Source: Methanotorris formicicus Mc-S-70
Lineage (GTDB): Archaea > AGJL01 > Methanococci > Methanococcales > Methanococcaceae
Assembly (NCBI RefSeq): GCF_000243455.1
Contig: NZ_AGJL01000002.1
Coordinates: forward strand, 1-64,000
Direction of reading: 5' to 3'
Length of the DNA: 64,000 nt
The translations under genes were made by a program, and so were the position numbers. The notes under the pieces were generated by a model that saw only the letters and a program-made list of their open reading frames with translations, did not search any database and was not told the DNA's origin. Of the stretch, positions 28,725-38,766 are shown piece after piece; position 1 is the first letter of the stretch; every line of letters begins with the position of its first letter.

Positions 28725-29678
28725 TTAATACACCATTCTACATTCAAAATACTCAACATCCCTTTCTTTTAACTCATTTATTAAATCATCCTCTTTACCT
28801 TCATCAACTAAAATTATAACACACCCGCCTCCCCCCGCACCTGTTAATTTAGCCCCATAACCATAAATTTTCCCAATTTCAACAACTTCATCCAATTTTA
28901 GCGTTGAAACTCCCAATTCCTTTAGTAAATTGTGGTTCATATTCATCAATTTCCCAAATTCATTTTTATTAAAAGTTATTTTTGATTTTTCAACAATATT
29001 CCCAATTTTTCTAAAGATTTCATCCTTATTTTTATGCTTCGCAACTTCATTAACCAGTTCAGATGTTTTCTTTTTTCTCTCTTCACAATAGCATATTAAA
29101 AACTTACAACTTTTGATGAATTCTTTTAATTCTCCTTTTATTCTTTTAATGTTATTCCTTTCAATTTCTAAGAGTCCTTTGTAGGTTATCGTTGCAGTAT
29201 CTGTTGCACTCGCCTTTCCCTGAACTTCTTTCTCAACACCAAAACCAATTTTGGCAACTTCGTCATCATTCAAATAAGATCCATAAAATTTTGATATACC
29301 CCTTATTGTTGATATGGTTGCTGATGCGGAAGAACCTAAACCACAACTTATTGGAATTTGGGAGGTTAAAGTTAATTTAAATGATCTTAAATCCCTCAAA
29401 TCTAAATTTTTGTGTGAAGATAAGTAGAGAAGAGTGTTTTTTATTGCACATAACACATATTTAAAATCTCCATATTCGTTGACATCTAAATTCAATATCT
29501 CCTCAATTGGAATTTCCAAACGCTTTTTTAAATCCTTTAAATTGATGATTGTTGTATCGCTTTCTTCTACTGTGCATGTTGTCTTTAAATCAATTGCCAT
29601 TGATATTGCCCTATATCCATAAACCACAGCGTGCTCTCCAAATAAAATAACCTTTGCAGGACTCTCCACCAATACCAT
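28725..29678 (-). CDS. mvk: Mevalonate kinase
   Basis: 317 aa GHMP kinase. Phosphorylates mevalonate for archaeal isoprenoid lipids. Motifs: ESPAKVILFGEHAVVYGYRAISMAID at the N-terminus, GLGSSASA (113-120, ATP loop) and KLTGAGGGGCVIIL near the C-terminus. Strong start, GGTGATTAAATG. It directly follows the isopentenyl phosphate kinase gene (nine bases apart), forming an alternative-mevalonate-pathway operon. Confidence 0.96.
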   Translation of the reverse strand: MVLVESPAKVILFGEHAVVYGYRAISMAIDLKTTCTVEESDTTIINLKDLKKRLEIPIEEILNLDVNEYGDFKYVLCAIKNTLLYLSSHKNLDLRDLRSFKLTLTSQIPISCGLGSSASATISTIRGISKFYGSYLNDDEVAKIGFGVEKEVQGKASATDTATITYKGLLEIERNNIKRIKGELKEFIKSCKFLICYCEERKKKTSELVNEVAKHKNKDEIFRKIGNIVEKSKITFNKNEFGKLMNMNHNLLKELGVSTLKLDEVVEIGKIYGYGAKLTGAGGGGCVIILVDEGKEDDLINELKERDVEYFECRMVY

Positions 29679-29687
29679 TTAATCACC

Positions 29688-30461
29688 TTAACCAATAATA
29701 ACAGTTCCCTTAACATTTCCAATTAACGCATTGTATATATTGCCATTTTTGTTTCCATTGAAAATAACTGTCTTTACTCCCATTTTATATGCTTCCATAA
29801 CTTTCAAATACATTCCACCAGTGACATCTATTCCTTTTGAGTCTTTTAGCATCTTTAAAACATCATCTATATTACTCTTATCAATCTTTTCAATAACCTC
29901 TCCATTCTCATCCAAAACACCATCTACATCTGAAGCATGTAAACTCAAATCAACATCCAACTTTTTGGTTAAATATGGCAAAATATGGTCCCCAGATAGG
30001 ATTTTATAATTGCCATCTTCATCCACAACAATATCTCCATGAACAACAGGAACTAAATCTCTTTTCAAAAGTTCTTTAATGGCACTTAAATCAAAAATTA
30101 AATTACCATCATTCTTAAAAACCACGAAGGAAGATGGCTGAATAGACACAGCAGGGATATCATAGAAGTGGAGTGTATCAATAACTAAGTTGTTGAATCT
30201 CCTCATTGCCTTTTGAATTTCCCAAAACCCCTTTTGCATATTGCAAAATTTCCCATCTTTTAGATACTTTTTTGCAACAGGATGTCCAAAAGAGCCACCA
30301 CCATGAACAATCATTAAATTTAATTTTTCGCCTTTTTCTTTATAATATCCCATAGCATTTCTTATCTCTTCCCCAAACCTCTCTAAGTTGTCCCATTTAA
30401 CTGAAAAAGGCACATTTTTGTCAGATAAAATACTCCCTCCAAGTTTTAAAATAATTAACAT
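29688..30461 (-). CDS. ipk: Isopentenyl phosphate kinase
   Basis: 257 aa amino-acid-kinase fold. Starts MLIILKLGGSILSDKN. IVHGGGSFGHPVAKKYLKDG carries the diagnostic His for isopentenyl phosphate; VHGDIVV, ILSGDHILPYLTKKL and DVTGGMYLKVMEAYKMG follow. Makes isopentenyl diphosphate in the archaeal mevalonate pathway. Start set after GGTGGATATG. Upstream of mvk in the same operon. Confidence 0.95.
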   Translation of the reverse strand: MLIILKLGGSILSDKNVPFSVKWDNLERFGEEIRNAMGYYKEKGEKLNLMIVHGGGSFGHPVAKKYLKDGKFCNMQKGFWEIQKAMRRFNNLVIDTLHFYDIPAVSIQPSSFVVFKNDGNLIFDLSAIKELLKRDLVPVVHGDIVVDEDGNYKILSGDHILPYLTKKLDVDLSLHASDVDGVLDENGEVIEKIDKSNIDDVLKMLKDSKGIDVTGGMYLKVMEAYKMGVKTVIFNGNKNGNIYNALIGNVKGTVIIG

Positions 30462-30493
30462 CATATCCACCATTTTTTAATAAAATGAAAATT

Positions 30494-30868
30494 TTAAATT
30501 ATATCATGGGGAATCTGTTTTATTTTAAATTCTGTTTTTAAAGGATACTCTTTTTTATCGATTTTAAATCCCTTTTCTGAGATAACTAACATTGGCAATA
30601 ACAACTTAAAATGTTCTCTTTCGATAAATTTTTTTAAATCTTCTAATGCAGCATTAAGCCCAACTTTTTCTACTTCAATAGGGATTGGTATTTCAATGTC
30701 ATAATCTCTTGAGAAAATATTTAATTTTAATTTTAAAATTAAAACAATATCTGGAGAATCTATTAGTTTGTAGTTTGGGATGATATCCATATCTTCAACT
30801 TTAACAGTAATTTCCCCATTTTTCTTTTTTTCCAATAGTTTTTCATAAAATTCATCTTCAGAAATCAT
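30494..30868 (-). CDS. Hypothetical protein, last gene of ATPase/coiled-coil cluster
   Basis: 124 aa, not recognised. An acidic/basic N-terminal helix (MISEDEFYEKLLEKKKNGEI) is followed by beta-rich text (DIVLILKLKLNIFSRDYDIEIPIPIEVEK). Its start codon overlaps the stop of the 474-residue coiled-coil gene as ATGA, so the two are translationally coupled and probably act together. Confidence 0.6.
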   Translation of the reverse strand: MISEDEFYEKLLEKKKNGEITVKVEDMDIIPNYKLIDSPDIVLILKLKLNIFSRDYDIEIPIPIEVEKVGLNAALEDLKKFIEREHFKLLLPMLVISEKGFKIDKKEYPLKTEFKIKQIPHDII

Positions 30869-32274
30869 AAATTTAAAACCTCCTTTACAAGTGGTTTTAG
30901 GTAAATAATGAAATTTTTTAGTGTTTCTTTATTAGCATCAAAATCATCTAATTCACCCTTTAAGAATTTAATTATTACTTCAAAATCATTTCCTATTTTT
31001 GTTTGAAGTTCTTTTTTGTAATTTTCAAGTTTTTGTTTTAATTCGTAATAATTCTCTGGAATTGTTTCATCTTCCCTATTTAAAATTTTTTGATAGTAGA
31101 GAATATCTTTCCTCATATTTTCATATTCAGATTTTATATTTTCATATTTGCTCAAAAATTCATCAACTTCTTTAAAGTTCATTTTTGAAATTTTATGGTT
31201 TATTTTTTCTAAATATTTAATTGCATTATAGACATTTTCAATTTTATCTACGTCATTTTCATTCTCAATATTTATGTTATCAAAATATTTAGCAACCGTT
31301 TTTAATTTACAAGAAAATTCATAAATATTTGGGATAAAATATTGGTTTCTATATAGATTTTCTAACACCAAATAAACATCCCCAAATTCAGTTTTTGTTT
31401 CTTCTTTAATGTCGTTTAATTTATTATTCAATTCATCTAAGTTCTTTTCAGGCAAATACTCTATTTTTCCATACAAGACCTGCTTCCAAAATTTTATTTC
31501 CTCTTTAATTTCATTGCATTTATTTTCTAATTGTTTCTTAAAGTTATCAAGTTCTTCTTTTAACTCTGACAAACTTGAACAATCAAGATTCTCAGTATCT
31601 ACCCCATACTCTTCAACTTCATCTAAAATTTCATTTATCTTATTAATTAAATTAATTTCATCTTTTTTAATTTTTATACCAAACTTTTTCTCAATTCTTT
31701 GAATATTTTCAGCAATCTCTTTAAATTCCTCAATTGATATGTTTCTGTCAACATATTTTTCCAATAATTTATCGAGTAGCTCCTTGCTTTTTATTTTCTC
31801 TTCCCATCTTTCTAAATTGTCAATATTTTCTACAATATCACCTAACCATAAATTGATAGATTCTATATTGTTCTCGTCATCTAAAAATTTAAAAGGTAAT
31901 TTATTAGATATTATATTAAATAACCTTTCATATTTTTTTATCTCATTTAGTAAGTTAATTGTTTCATCAATTTTATTATCATCAAAAAAATCATCTCTTA
32001 TATTACTAATTCTTATTCCCAAGTTTTTTAATTTATTTTTTCTTTTATATCTTATTGGATTTTTGATTGATTGTGATAACTTGTTAAAGTAGTCGTCAAT
32101 ATTTTTCTTTGTCAACCTTCCACCAAATTTGGGAAGGTTTTCTTTATCTTCCTCTGAAAGATGACTATAGCAAGTTTCTAATAATTTTTCAATCTTTAAT
32201 TTTGTTTTATTAATCTCTTCTATTTTAATGGTCAACATATCGTTAATACTTTCAATATTGCTTATGCTACTCAT
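30865..32274 (-). CDS. Large coiled-coil protein
   Basis: 469 aa, almost wholly heptad-like Leu/Ile/Lys/Glu-rich helix, with no signal or membrane segment. Start MSSISNIESINDMLTIKIEE, behind GGGAGGGGAGACA. Repeating elements such as KLNDIKEETKTEFGDVYLVLENLYRN and KLENYKKELQTKIGNDFEVIIKFL hint at internal duplication. Coupled by ATGA overlaps both to the upstream 126-residue coiled-coil gene and to the downstream 124-residue gene. Probable structural or effector partner of the neighbouring ATPase; function unknown. Confidence 0.62.
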   Translation of the reverse strand: MSSISNIESINDMLTIKIEEINKTKLKIEKLLETCYSHLSEEDKENLPKFGGRLTKKNIDDYFNKLSQSIKNPIRYKRKNKLKNLGIRISNIRDDFFDDNKIDETINLLNEIKKYERLFNIISNKLPFKFLDDENNIESINLWLGDIVENIDNLERWEEKIKSKELLDKLLEKYVDRNISIEEFKEIAENIQRIEKKFGIKIKKDEINLINKINEILDEVEEYGVDTENLDCSSLSELKEELDNFKKQLENKCNEIKEEIKFWKQVLYGKIEYLPEKNLDELNNKLNDIKEETKTEFGDVYLVLENLYRNQYFIPNIYEFSCKLKTVAKYFDNINIENENDVDKIENVYNAIKYLEKINHKISKMNFKEVDEFLSKYENIKSEYENMRKDILYYQKILNREDETIPENYYELKQKLENYKKELQTKIGNDFEVIIKFLKGELDDFDANKETLKNFIIYLKPLVKEVLNL

Positions 32275-32651
32275 TGTCTCCCCTCCCAAAGGCTATATTT
32301 TTTCAATACCTCCTTGAAATTATTTAACTCAATTCTTAACTCCTCAAAATTCTTTATTAATTTTCTAAGTAGTTGTGTTTTTGTTTCTAATTTGTTTTTA
32401 ACGTCATAAATTGTATAGTCATCATAGGATTCCTCAAATTTTAAAGTCTCTACTATGGTTTCCTTTATTTTTTTAGAATTTATACTTTCTTCTAAATAAT
32501 CTAAGATTCCTGAATTTTCCTTAAGATATTTGATAATAATATCTTTTATTTCAATTAAATCATTATATTTCTGTTCAATATCAACTAAATCTGAATATAA
32601 TTTATTAATCTTTGATTCAATTTTTTCTAAAGTGTCATTTAGATATAGCAT
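32271..32651 (-). CDS. Short coiled-coil protein
   Basis: 126 aa, helical throughout (LEKIESKINKLYSDLVDIEQKYNDLIEIKD). Its stop overlaps the next gene's start. Upstream, in the same frame and separated by one TAA at 32685-32687, lies the last fragment of the ATPase gene. No ribosome site is visible before its ATG, so it may have been the C-terminal part of that longer protein before a nonsense mutation. Confidence 0.5.
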   Translation of the reverse strand: MLYLNDTLEKIESKINKLYSDLVDIEQKYNDLIEIKDIIIKYLKENSGILDYLEESINSKKIKETIVETLKFEESYDDYTIYDVKNKLETKTQLLRKLIKNFEELRIELNNFKEVLKKYSLWEGRQ

Positions 32652-32684
32652 ATAAATACATTTTGGGAGTTTTCCAGTGAATTC

Positions 32685-35085
32685 TTAGTTATTTAGTTCT
32701 TCAAGTCCCTCTAATGAACTTATAATATTTTCCTCTTCATCAGTAAATTTTAAATCTGCACCTATCTCATATATTTTTCTTTTTATTCCTATAATTTTTT
32801 CTAATTTTAAAATACACTCTTCTAATTCATTTTTTAATCTATTAATATCCTCAATGTCAAACTCATCTCTTTTAGCTCTCCAAAATGCTTCCAATATTTT
32901 TTTATAGTTCTCATCATCGGACAATTTTTTAAAATCATCACGATTTAAAAAGTTAACTAACCTTTCTAATATTTCTATTTCATTTTCATTCCAAAATATT
33001 TTTAATTCTTAATTGATGGTGAATCTTCAACATTTCCATCTTTCATTCTCAGTAAAAGATGGTCAGCTAATGTCGGTAGCCCTCTACCAATTCCAAGATT
33101 TGAACATTTTCCTTTTGGTCTATCTGTTTTAAATAATCCTCTAAGTTTGGATAAATTTTCTTTATCTTTAAATGACAAGTTATAAAATGCAAGTGAAAGT
33201 CCAGATATTATTGACATTATGCTATCTTCACGTGTTACTTTTGACCAATTCTTTAAGCCCTCAAGTTCTGGTTTATCAAAGAATTTCTTTGGTTGTGTTT
33301 ATAATCATTTATAAGCTCCTTTAAAGATGCCTCATATAATTCAAACTTTCTTTTTAATGTAATATCATTTTCAGACATTATATTATCCTTTGCTACATTG
33401 AAATCAAAAGGATAGCCTCCCTCATGAATAGTTAATAAAAACTTTACAATAGGTTGTGGTGTATTAACTACTCTTATTTTTCCAAGCTCTTCAAGAATCT
33501 TTAATAATTTTTCATTTTCAATATATTTTTTATACTTTTCAAACTCTTCTTCTGGTAACAATATAACCATAAACCTACCTTCTGGTAAAACTTTACTTTT
33601 AAAGTCATCTGATTGGGCATACTCTTTAAAGTCCCTATAAGATACAAAGAACATTGCATTATCATCAATTTTACAAACTGGTTTTCCTCTACCTTCAACT
33701 TTTTCTTTTACTTCATCTGGGTCTATATTTTTTATAATAGGATTTGCTATTGGCAAAGGGAACATTTTCCTAATTTCTTTTATAGTAAATGGCAATCTTT
33801 TAGTAAGTTCTTTAGAATATTCAATACCTATTACTTTAGCTTCTCTAAGTTCTTCTACAATTAATTCATCATCTTCCTTTAATTTTCTTGAAATATCATG
33901 CAATTTACTTATATGCTCTTTGATTTCTGGGTTGTTATGTTCTTTTTCTAAGAATATGTCTAAAACTAAATCCATAAACTCATTAACTTCATCCTTAGGT
34001 ATATAAAATACAAAATCATCATCAGATAATGTCATTGTCACCTTTCTAAAACATTCTGCTAATTTTAAAGCAATATCTGGTTCTCCTTTTTCCTCATTAC
34101 TTAAATTAAAAATTTTTTGGAACAGATTTGAAAGGTCTCCTTCTCCATCAATAAGCTCTTTTGTTATTTTGAATCCTCTATATGACTTACATTCGATAGG
34201 TTTTAAATCAATGATGTATTTTATTTTTGAATGGTCATTTCCGACAATCACACTTTTAACATTACTTGGCTCTTTTCCAATAGGAGGCAGAGTTTCTAAA
34301 ATTTCTTTTATTTCAGCTACTCCTTTACCATTTAAATCTTTAATTTTTTCGTAATTTAATATAATATGCCTTGGATTTCCTCTTGATAACCACCATAATG
34401 CATTACGTTTTCCAGCGGGTAGGTTGTATTTTTCTTTAATGTATTCAATATCAACGGAAGGAATTGGAATATTTTTAAATCGGGATGCGTCAGCACCTCC
34501 AAGGTCATGAATACCAGAAGGGGTCATGGCAAAAAACTTTAAAAAAGATTTATCTTCAAGAAATGTCCTTAATGGGTCATGTCCAATTTTATTTTTAATT
34601 TTTTTATAATTATCTTCAAGTTCATCAATTAAAAGGACAATTTTTTCTGGATTTTTAACTTTTTCATAATTTTCTTTTAAATACTCATAAGCTTCAGATT
34701 TTATATTTTCTCCAGAAACATAAAGTAAATTTTTTATTAATTCAAAATCTTTATTTTTAAATGCATTTTTTATATTTTCAACATATTTATTGAGGAACTC
34801 TGCTAATTTTTCATGACCTTCAATTTGGTTTTCACCTATTAAGTTTAAAATGTCCTCTGCCAAAATATATAATGGTAACATTCCCATATCTAAGTTTTTC
34901 TTAAATATATGAACCATTAAAGTAGATTTTCCAGCCCCATAAACTCCAGTTATTAAATATGATGGGTGAATATCCTTACTCTTTGAGTAATCCTTTAAGA
35001 TATTATCTACATCTCTTTGAATTTTTTCATGCTCTTTTGATAGATATTCCCATTCTTGATTCATATAAGCAACTATGCTATCCAT
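32685..35085 (-). pseudogene. AAA-type ATPase of a possible defence cluster, split by two frameshifts
   Basis: The main reading frame (35085-33253, 610 aa) has Walker A GVYGAGKST (47-55), Walker B VLLIDELED (about 149-157) and a sensor-like FFAMTPSGIHD. The start follows GGGGGGT. At about 33280 sensible text continues in the -1 frame (PKKFFDKPELEGLKNWSKVTREDSIMSIISGLSLAF...), and at 33002 again in the -1 frame (ELKIFWNENEIEILERLVNFLN...) to the TAA at 32685. No classical slippery heptamer is seen. The original was probably about 800 aa. The architecture recalls large P-loop ATPases of phage-defence islands (BREX-like), but I do not recognise the family. Confidence 0.6.
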
Positions 35086-35206
35086 TTTTTACCCCCCACA
35101 TAATTTAAATTTAGTATTTTGATAGATACTTTTAAATATTTGTGTTTTGATATTTTTTATAATTTACTTTTATTTTTCAAATACTGGATAAAAACACACA
35201 ATCCAT

Positions 35207-35862
35207 TTATCTTTTTATTATCAACACTTTATTTCCACCCTTTATAAATCCATAATTTGTTTTTTCAATTTTTGTGTTGTAGTTGTTTATTATTTTATCT
35301 AAAAACTTAGATTTCTCCCCTTTTAGATTAAGAATTGGGAATATCCTTATCTCCTCTGAAATCCTTAAAAGTTCGTCAATTGTATCTTTATGGAATTTAT
35401 AATCAAAAATATTGTCATATAGAAGAAGAAAATGTCCAACAAGAGATATATTAAATTCACCATCTTTAAAATTTGTTTTTGGATAAATTGTATAGATGTA
35501 ATTTTTTCTATTTGTCTTATAATCTCCAATAAATGTTTTATACGTTCTTTCTCTCGTTTTCTTCCATTCATCAATACTTTCAAATTCATTCCAATTAAAA
35601 TTATCTTTAAATTTCTCTTTTAAATGCATCTCCATAAAATCCAAGTCCCTTTTGCATTTATTTTCAATCTCCTCTGGTTTCAAGTTATAAATTTTATCTG
35701 ATGCAATTAATTATATCCCTTTGCATTCCCCTCTGCACAAAAAGAACTAACTCCAGACGTAACGTCCAATATTTTATTGACTAATATGTCTTCTGTCAAA
35801 TTAAACATCCTCAAATATTCATCAAAATTCCTTCCGAGTAAAACTGTATCTTCTATATACAA
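35207..35862 (-). pseudogene. SAM-dependent methyltransferase-like gene, frameshifted
   Basis: From TTG 35862 (after GGTGAAAC): MYIEDTVLLGRNFDEYLRMFNLTED, then LDVTSGVSSFCAEGNAKGYN, a degenerate SAM-binding glycine motif. A frame change near 35697 joins it to ASDKIYNLKPEEIENKCKRDLDF and on to 35207. The C-terminal part contains HFLLLYDNIFDYKFHKDTIDELLRI, EIRIFPILNLKGEKSKFLDKII and VLIIKR, as in Rossmann methyltransferases. One missing base explains the break. Substrate unknown. Upstream of, and possibly once part of, the ATPase cluster. Confidence 0.65.
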
Positions 35863-35982
35863 AGTTTCACCTTTTAATTATTATTTTAATGATGTAAATA
35901 AATTCTAAAAACTCCAGAAAACAAATCCAAAATGTTTTTCTATATATCATTATATGTTATTAAAATTATTGGAGATGAGATT

Positions 35983-36766
35983 ATGGATTTCAAAAACAAA
36001 TTACTAATAGGAGTTGTGCATTTAAAACCACTCCCTGCCTCATATTTGTATGATGGTAATTTCGATGAGGTTGTTGAGCATGCTATAAACGAGGCAAAGA
36101 AACTTGAAGAAGGGAACTTTGATGCTTTGATAATTGAGAACTTTAACGACATGCCATTTTCAAAAGAATCTGAAAAAATAACTATCTCTGCAATGACGGT
36201 AATTGGAAAGGAGATTAAAAAAGAAGTTTCTATTCCAATTGGAGTAAATGTTTTAAGGAATGATGCTTTATCTGCTTATTCAATCGCATACACTATTAAA
36301 GGGGACTTTATTAGAGTGAATGTTCTAACAGGCGTTGTATTTACCGACCAGGGGATTATTGAAGGTATTGCAAATGAATTATTTAATTTAAAAAAGAGAG
36401 TTCCAAGTAACATAAAAATCTTTGCAGATGTGCATGTTAAACACGCAACGCATTTTAACGAGTTTGAGGAGGCAATCTTAGATACTGTTGAGAGGGGTTT
36501 AGCAGATGCAATAATTGTAAGTGGGAAAAGAACAGATTCAGAGGTTGATTTGGAGAAAGTTAAGAAGGCAAAAGAACTCTCTCCCTCCCTGTTTTGATTG
36601 GTTCAGGCACCAACTTGGATAATTTAAAAAATCTCTGGGATTATGTGGATGGTTTTATTGTCGGTACTTTCCTTAAAAAAGATGGAAATGTTAAAAACGA
36701 TATAGATACTGAAAGGGTAAAGAAGATTGCAAATTTGGTAAATAATTTAAGAAAAAATAATAAATG
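35983..36766 (+). pseudogene. BtpA-family TIM-barrel protein, frameshifted near its end
   Basis: Starts MDFKNKLLIGVVHLKPLPAS, with the BtpA hallmark sequence IENFNDMPF, then IGVNVLRNDALSAYSIAY, FIRVNVLTGVVFTDQGIIEG and IFADVHVKHATH. At about 36590 (a C/T run) the frame breaks, and LIGSGTNLDNLKNLWDYVDGFIVGTFLKK continues in the -1 frame to 36766. BtpA was named for photosystem I assembly in cyanobacteria; in archaea the function is unknown. A single missing C would restore the full ~260 aa, so this may be a sequencing error. Confidence 0.78.
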
Positions 36767-36768
36767 AA

Positions 36769-37560
36769 TTATTTTATTCCTTTGATAATATACCTCAACC
36801 TATTTCCAGTTCTAATTTCGTCAACCTCAACACTTAACCCAACTTCCTTCATTTTTTCAATGATTAATTTCCTCCTTTCCTCTGGTTTTTTTGGCATCAT
36901 TAAAGCAATAATACCATTTTCATTTAAAAAATCAATCCCTTCTTCAATTATTTGCAGGGAAAATTCCTCTCCGTATTTCCCCCCACCAATCAACTCAACA
37001 TCTCTTGCCAAAGCACCGCCAAACTTCCTTCCACTACTTACTGCATTTTTGTCATAGAATGGAGGATAAGATAAAATAACATCAAACCTTCTATTCTCCA
37101 TTTCTGGGATATTTTTGATAATGTTGCCTTTTGAATGTATTATTTTTATTTTATTTTCTAAATTGTTCTTTAAGACATTCTTCTTTGCATACTCCAAATA
37201 TTCATCAACAACCTCTGTAGCAATAACGTTGTAATTAAAGCATTTTGCTGCTATTAGAGCAATTACTGTCGTTGCTCCAGTACCTATCTCTAAAATGTTT
37301 ATTTCCTTCTGGTTTTTTAATTTTTTTAAAGACCTGTCTATAGATTGCACAAACAAATACCTATTTACTGGTGTAGGAACTAATGCCTCTTTGTGGAATT
37401 CAACATCTAGTCCAAATAATGCTTTTAATATCGTTTTGTTGTATTCTATCAACGCTATCTTATTTTTTAAGTTCAACCTCATTTTTCCATTCTTCTCTAC
37501 AACATATTTCTCTAAATTTTTGTTGATTTTAATAGCATCTTCTATCTTTAATCCTATCAT
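36769..37560 (-). CDS. Class I methyltransferase, METTL16/RlmF-like
   Basis: About 263 aa. N-terminal region PVNRYLFVQSIDRSL, then the SAM motif ILEIGTGATTVIALIAAKCF, acidic residue ATEVVDEYLEYAKKNV and catalytic SYPPF (an N/D/S-PPF/Y motif for adenine N6-methylation). This order fits the METTL16/RlmF group that methylates adenine in structured RNA; rRNA or U6-like targets are by family analogy only. The gene ends two bases from the BtpA-family gene on the other strand. Confidence 0.8.
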   Translation of the reverse strand: MIGLKIEDAIKINKNLEKYVVEKNGKMRLNLKNKIALIEYNKTILKALFGLDVEFHKEALVPTPVNRYLFVQSIDRSLKKLKNQKEINILEIGTGATTVIALIAAKCFNYNVIATEVVDEYLEYAKKNVLKNNLENKIKIIHSKGNIIKNIPEMENRRFDVILSYPPFYDKNAVSSGRKFGGALARDVELIGGGKYGEEFSLQIIEEGIDFLNENGIIALMMPKKPEERRKLIIEKMKEVGLSVEVDEIRTGNRLRYIIKGIK

Positions 37561-37600
37561 CAAAATCCCTTTTTAAAGTGTAAATTGTTTATAAAACCGT

Positions 37601-38616
37601 AATTCCCATCACAAATTTAAATATTTATTTAATTGAATTAACTTCATCTAACACTTTAAGATTATAAGCGATTGTGAAGAGTAAGAGCTTAACACTCAGC
37701 CCTTTCTTGCTTACAGCGTGAATATGCTTAGAAAACATCGCAACTAACTTTGAGAAGTTGGTCTCAATGCTTTTTCTCAACTTATTCAATATTTTATACT
37801 TTGTTCTCTCTATAAACGATTTAATCATGTTTTCGCTTGCGGTAGCAAGCGAGTAGCAAACTCGAAGAGTTTGCCTAATTTCTTTTTATCGCTTCGAAAT
37901 AAACTTTCCCCTGCCTTAATAAGTTTTCGAAGCCCTTATCTATATATCCTTTGTCTCCGATTATACTGCAGTTCATAAATTCCCGAACAAACCCTCTAAA
38001 ATTTTCTTTTAGAATGTCCAAATCATGCTGATTTGCAGGATTTATGGATATCAACATTAGATACAACCCATCGGTAATATAAGTTGCTTTGTATCCATAA
38101 TACCACAGTCTTTTCGATGGGTTATATCCAACACTGCCGTTTTTTTAATAAGTTCCGAGTATCCAATTTTTTCATGTCTTCCCTTCCTTACGGATTTTTT
38201 CGTTTCAATTGGGATTGTATCTATGAATAATAAACAATTTTTGTTTAGGAAAGTCTTTTGAATCTCGAATAAAAGTTGTTCATATCTATTTATTCGTTCA
38301 ACAATCTTGTTATATCTAATTTTTGTAAATAGTCCTAAATATTCGATTAGTATTTCATAATCCCTCTTATAAACTCCCGAAAAGTATATCATACAAAGAA
38401 CCGAAAAGATTATTAAGTCTAAGAGAGATATTTTCTCTCTGCGTGTGTATGGCGATTTGTATTTGACGACTATTAGGTAAAACTTAGCTCGCATAAGATT
38501 TATTAAACGCTTAATTCTCGGAATTTTAGATTTATCTACGATGTTATTACCTCCAACTATTTTTTTGTAGTAATCTATAATCATATAGTTATATATTTAT
38601 CTATTTGATGGGAACT
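37601..38616 (-). mobile_element. IS982-family element, transposase broken
   Basis: Terminal inverted repeats aattcccatca (37601) and tgatgggaact (ending 38616) are flanked by a direct ACCGT on each side (37596-37600, 38617-38621), a probable target duplication. The transposase reads from 38584 (MIIDYYKKIVGGNN; LLFIDTIPIE with the first Asp). It shifts frame near 38060 (SIIGDKGYID with the second Asp). A 49-nt double hairpin that introduces a TAG interrupts it, then it ends with LRKSIETNFSKLVAMF (catalytic Glu region). Marks the left border of the glycan island. Confidence 0.85.
37829..37877 (-). repeat. ~50-nt double-hairpin element, copy in IS982 remnant
   Basis: Two hairpins in tandem: cgcttgc/gcaagcg, then gcaaactc/gagtttgc around a GAA. 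It interrupts the transposase exactly between KRN and MIKSF. A homologous 50-nt copy lies at 56924-56973 in an unrelated transposase, with base changes on both sides of each stem that preserve pairing. Confidence 0.8.
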
Positions 38617-38766
38617 ACCGTTAAAAATAATTACAATTAAAAATATGATATTAATCACATTTGGTGAAAAAATGAGTAGAAATAAGATAATTGTCTCCAT
38701 TTATTAATTGCCATTTGTAGAGTAAAACAATAAAAAAATTATCAATAAGAATTAGGGTGTAAAATT

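Noticed and set aside
33002-33290. Programmed -1 ribosomal frameshifting to make the full ATPase
   Set aside because: Both breaks fit a -1 shift, but no XXXYYYZ slippery heptamer or strong downstream structure is visible at either site.
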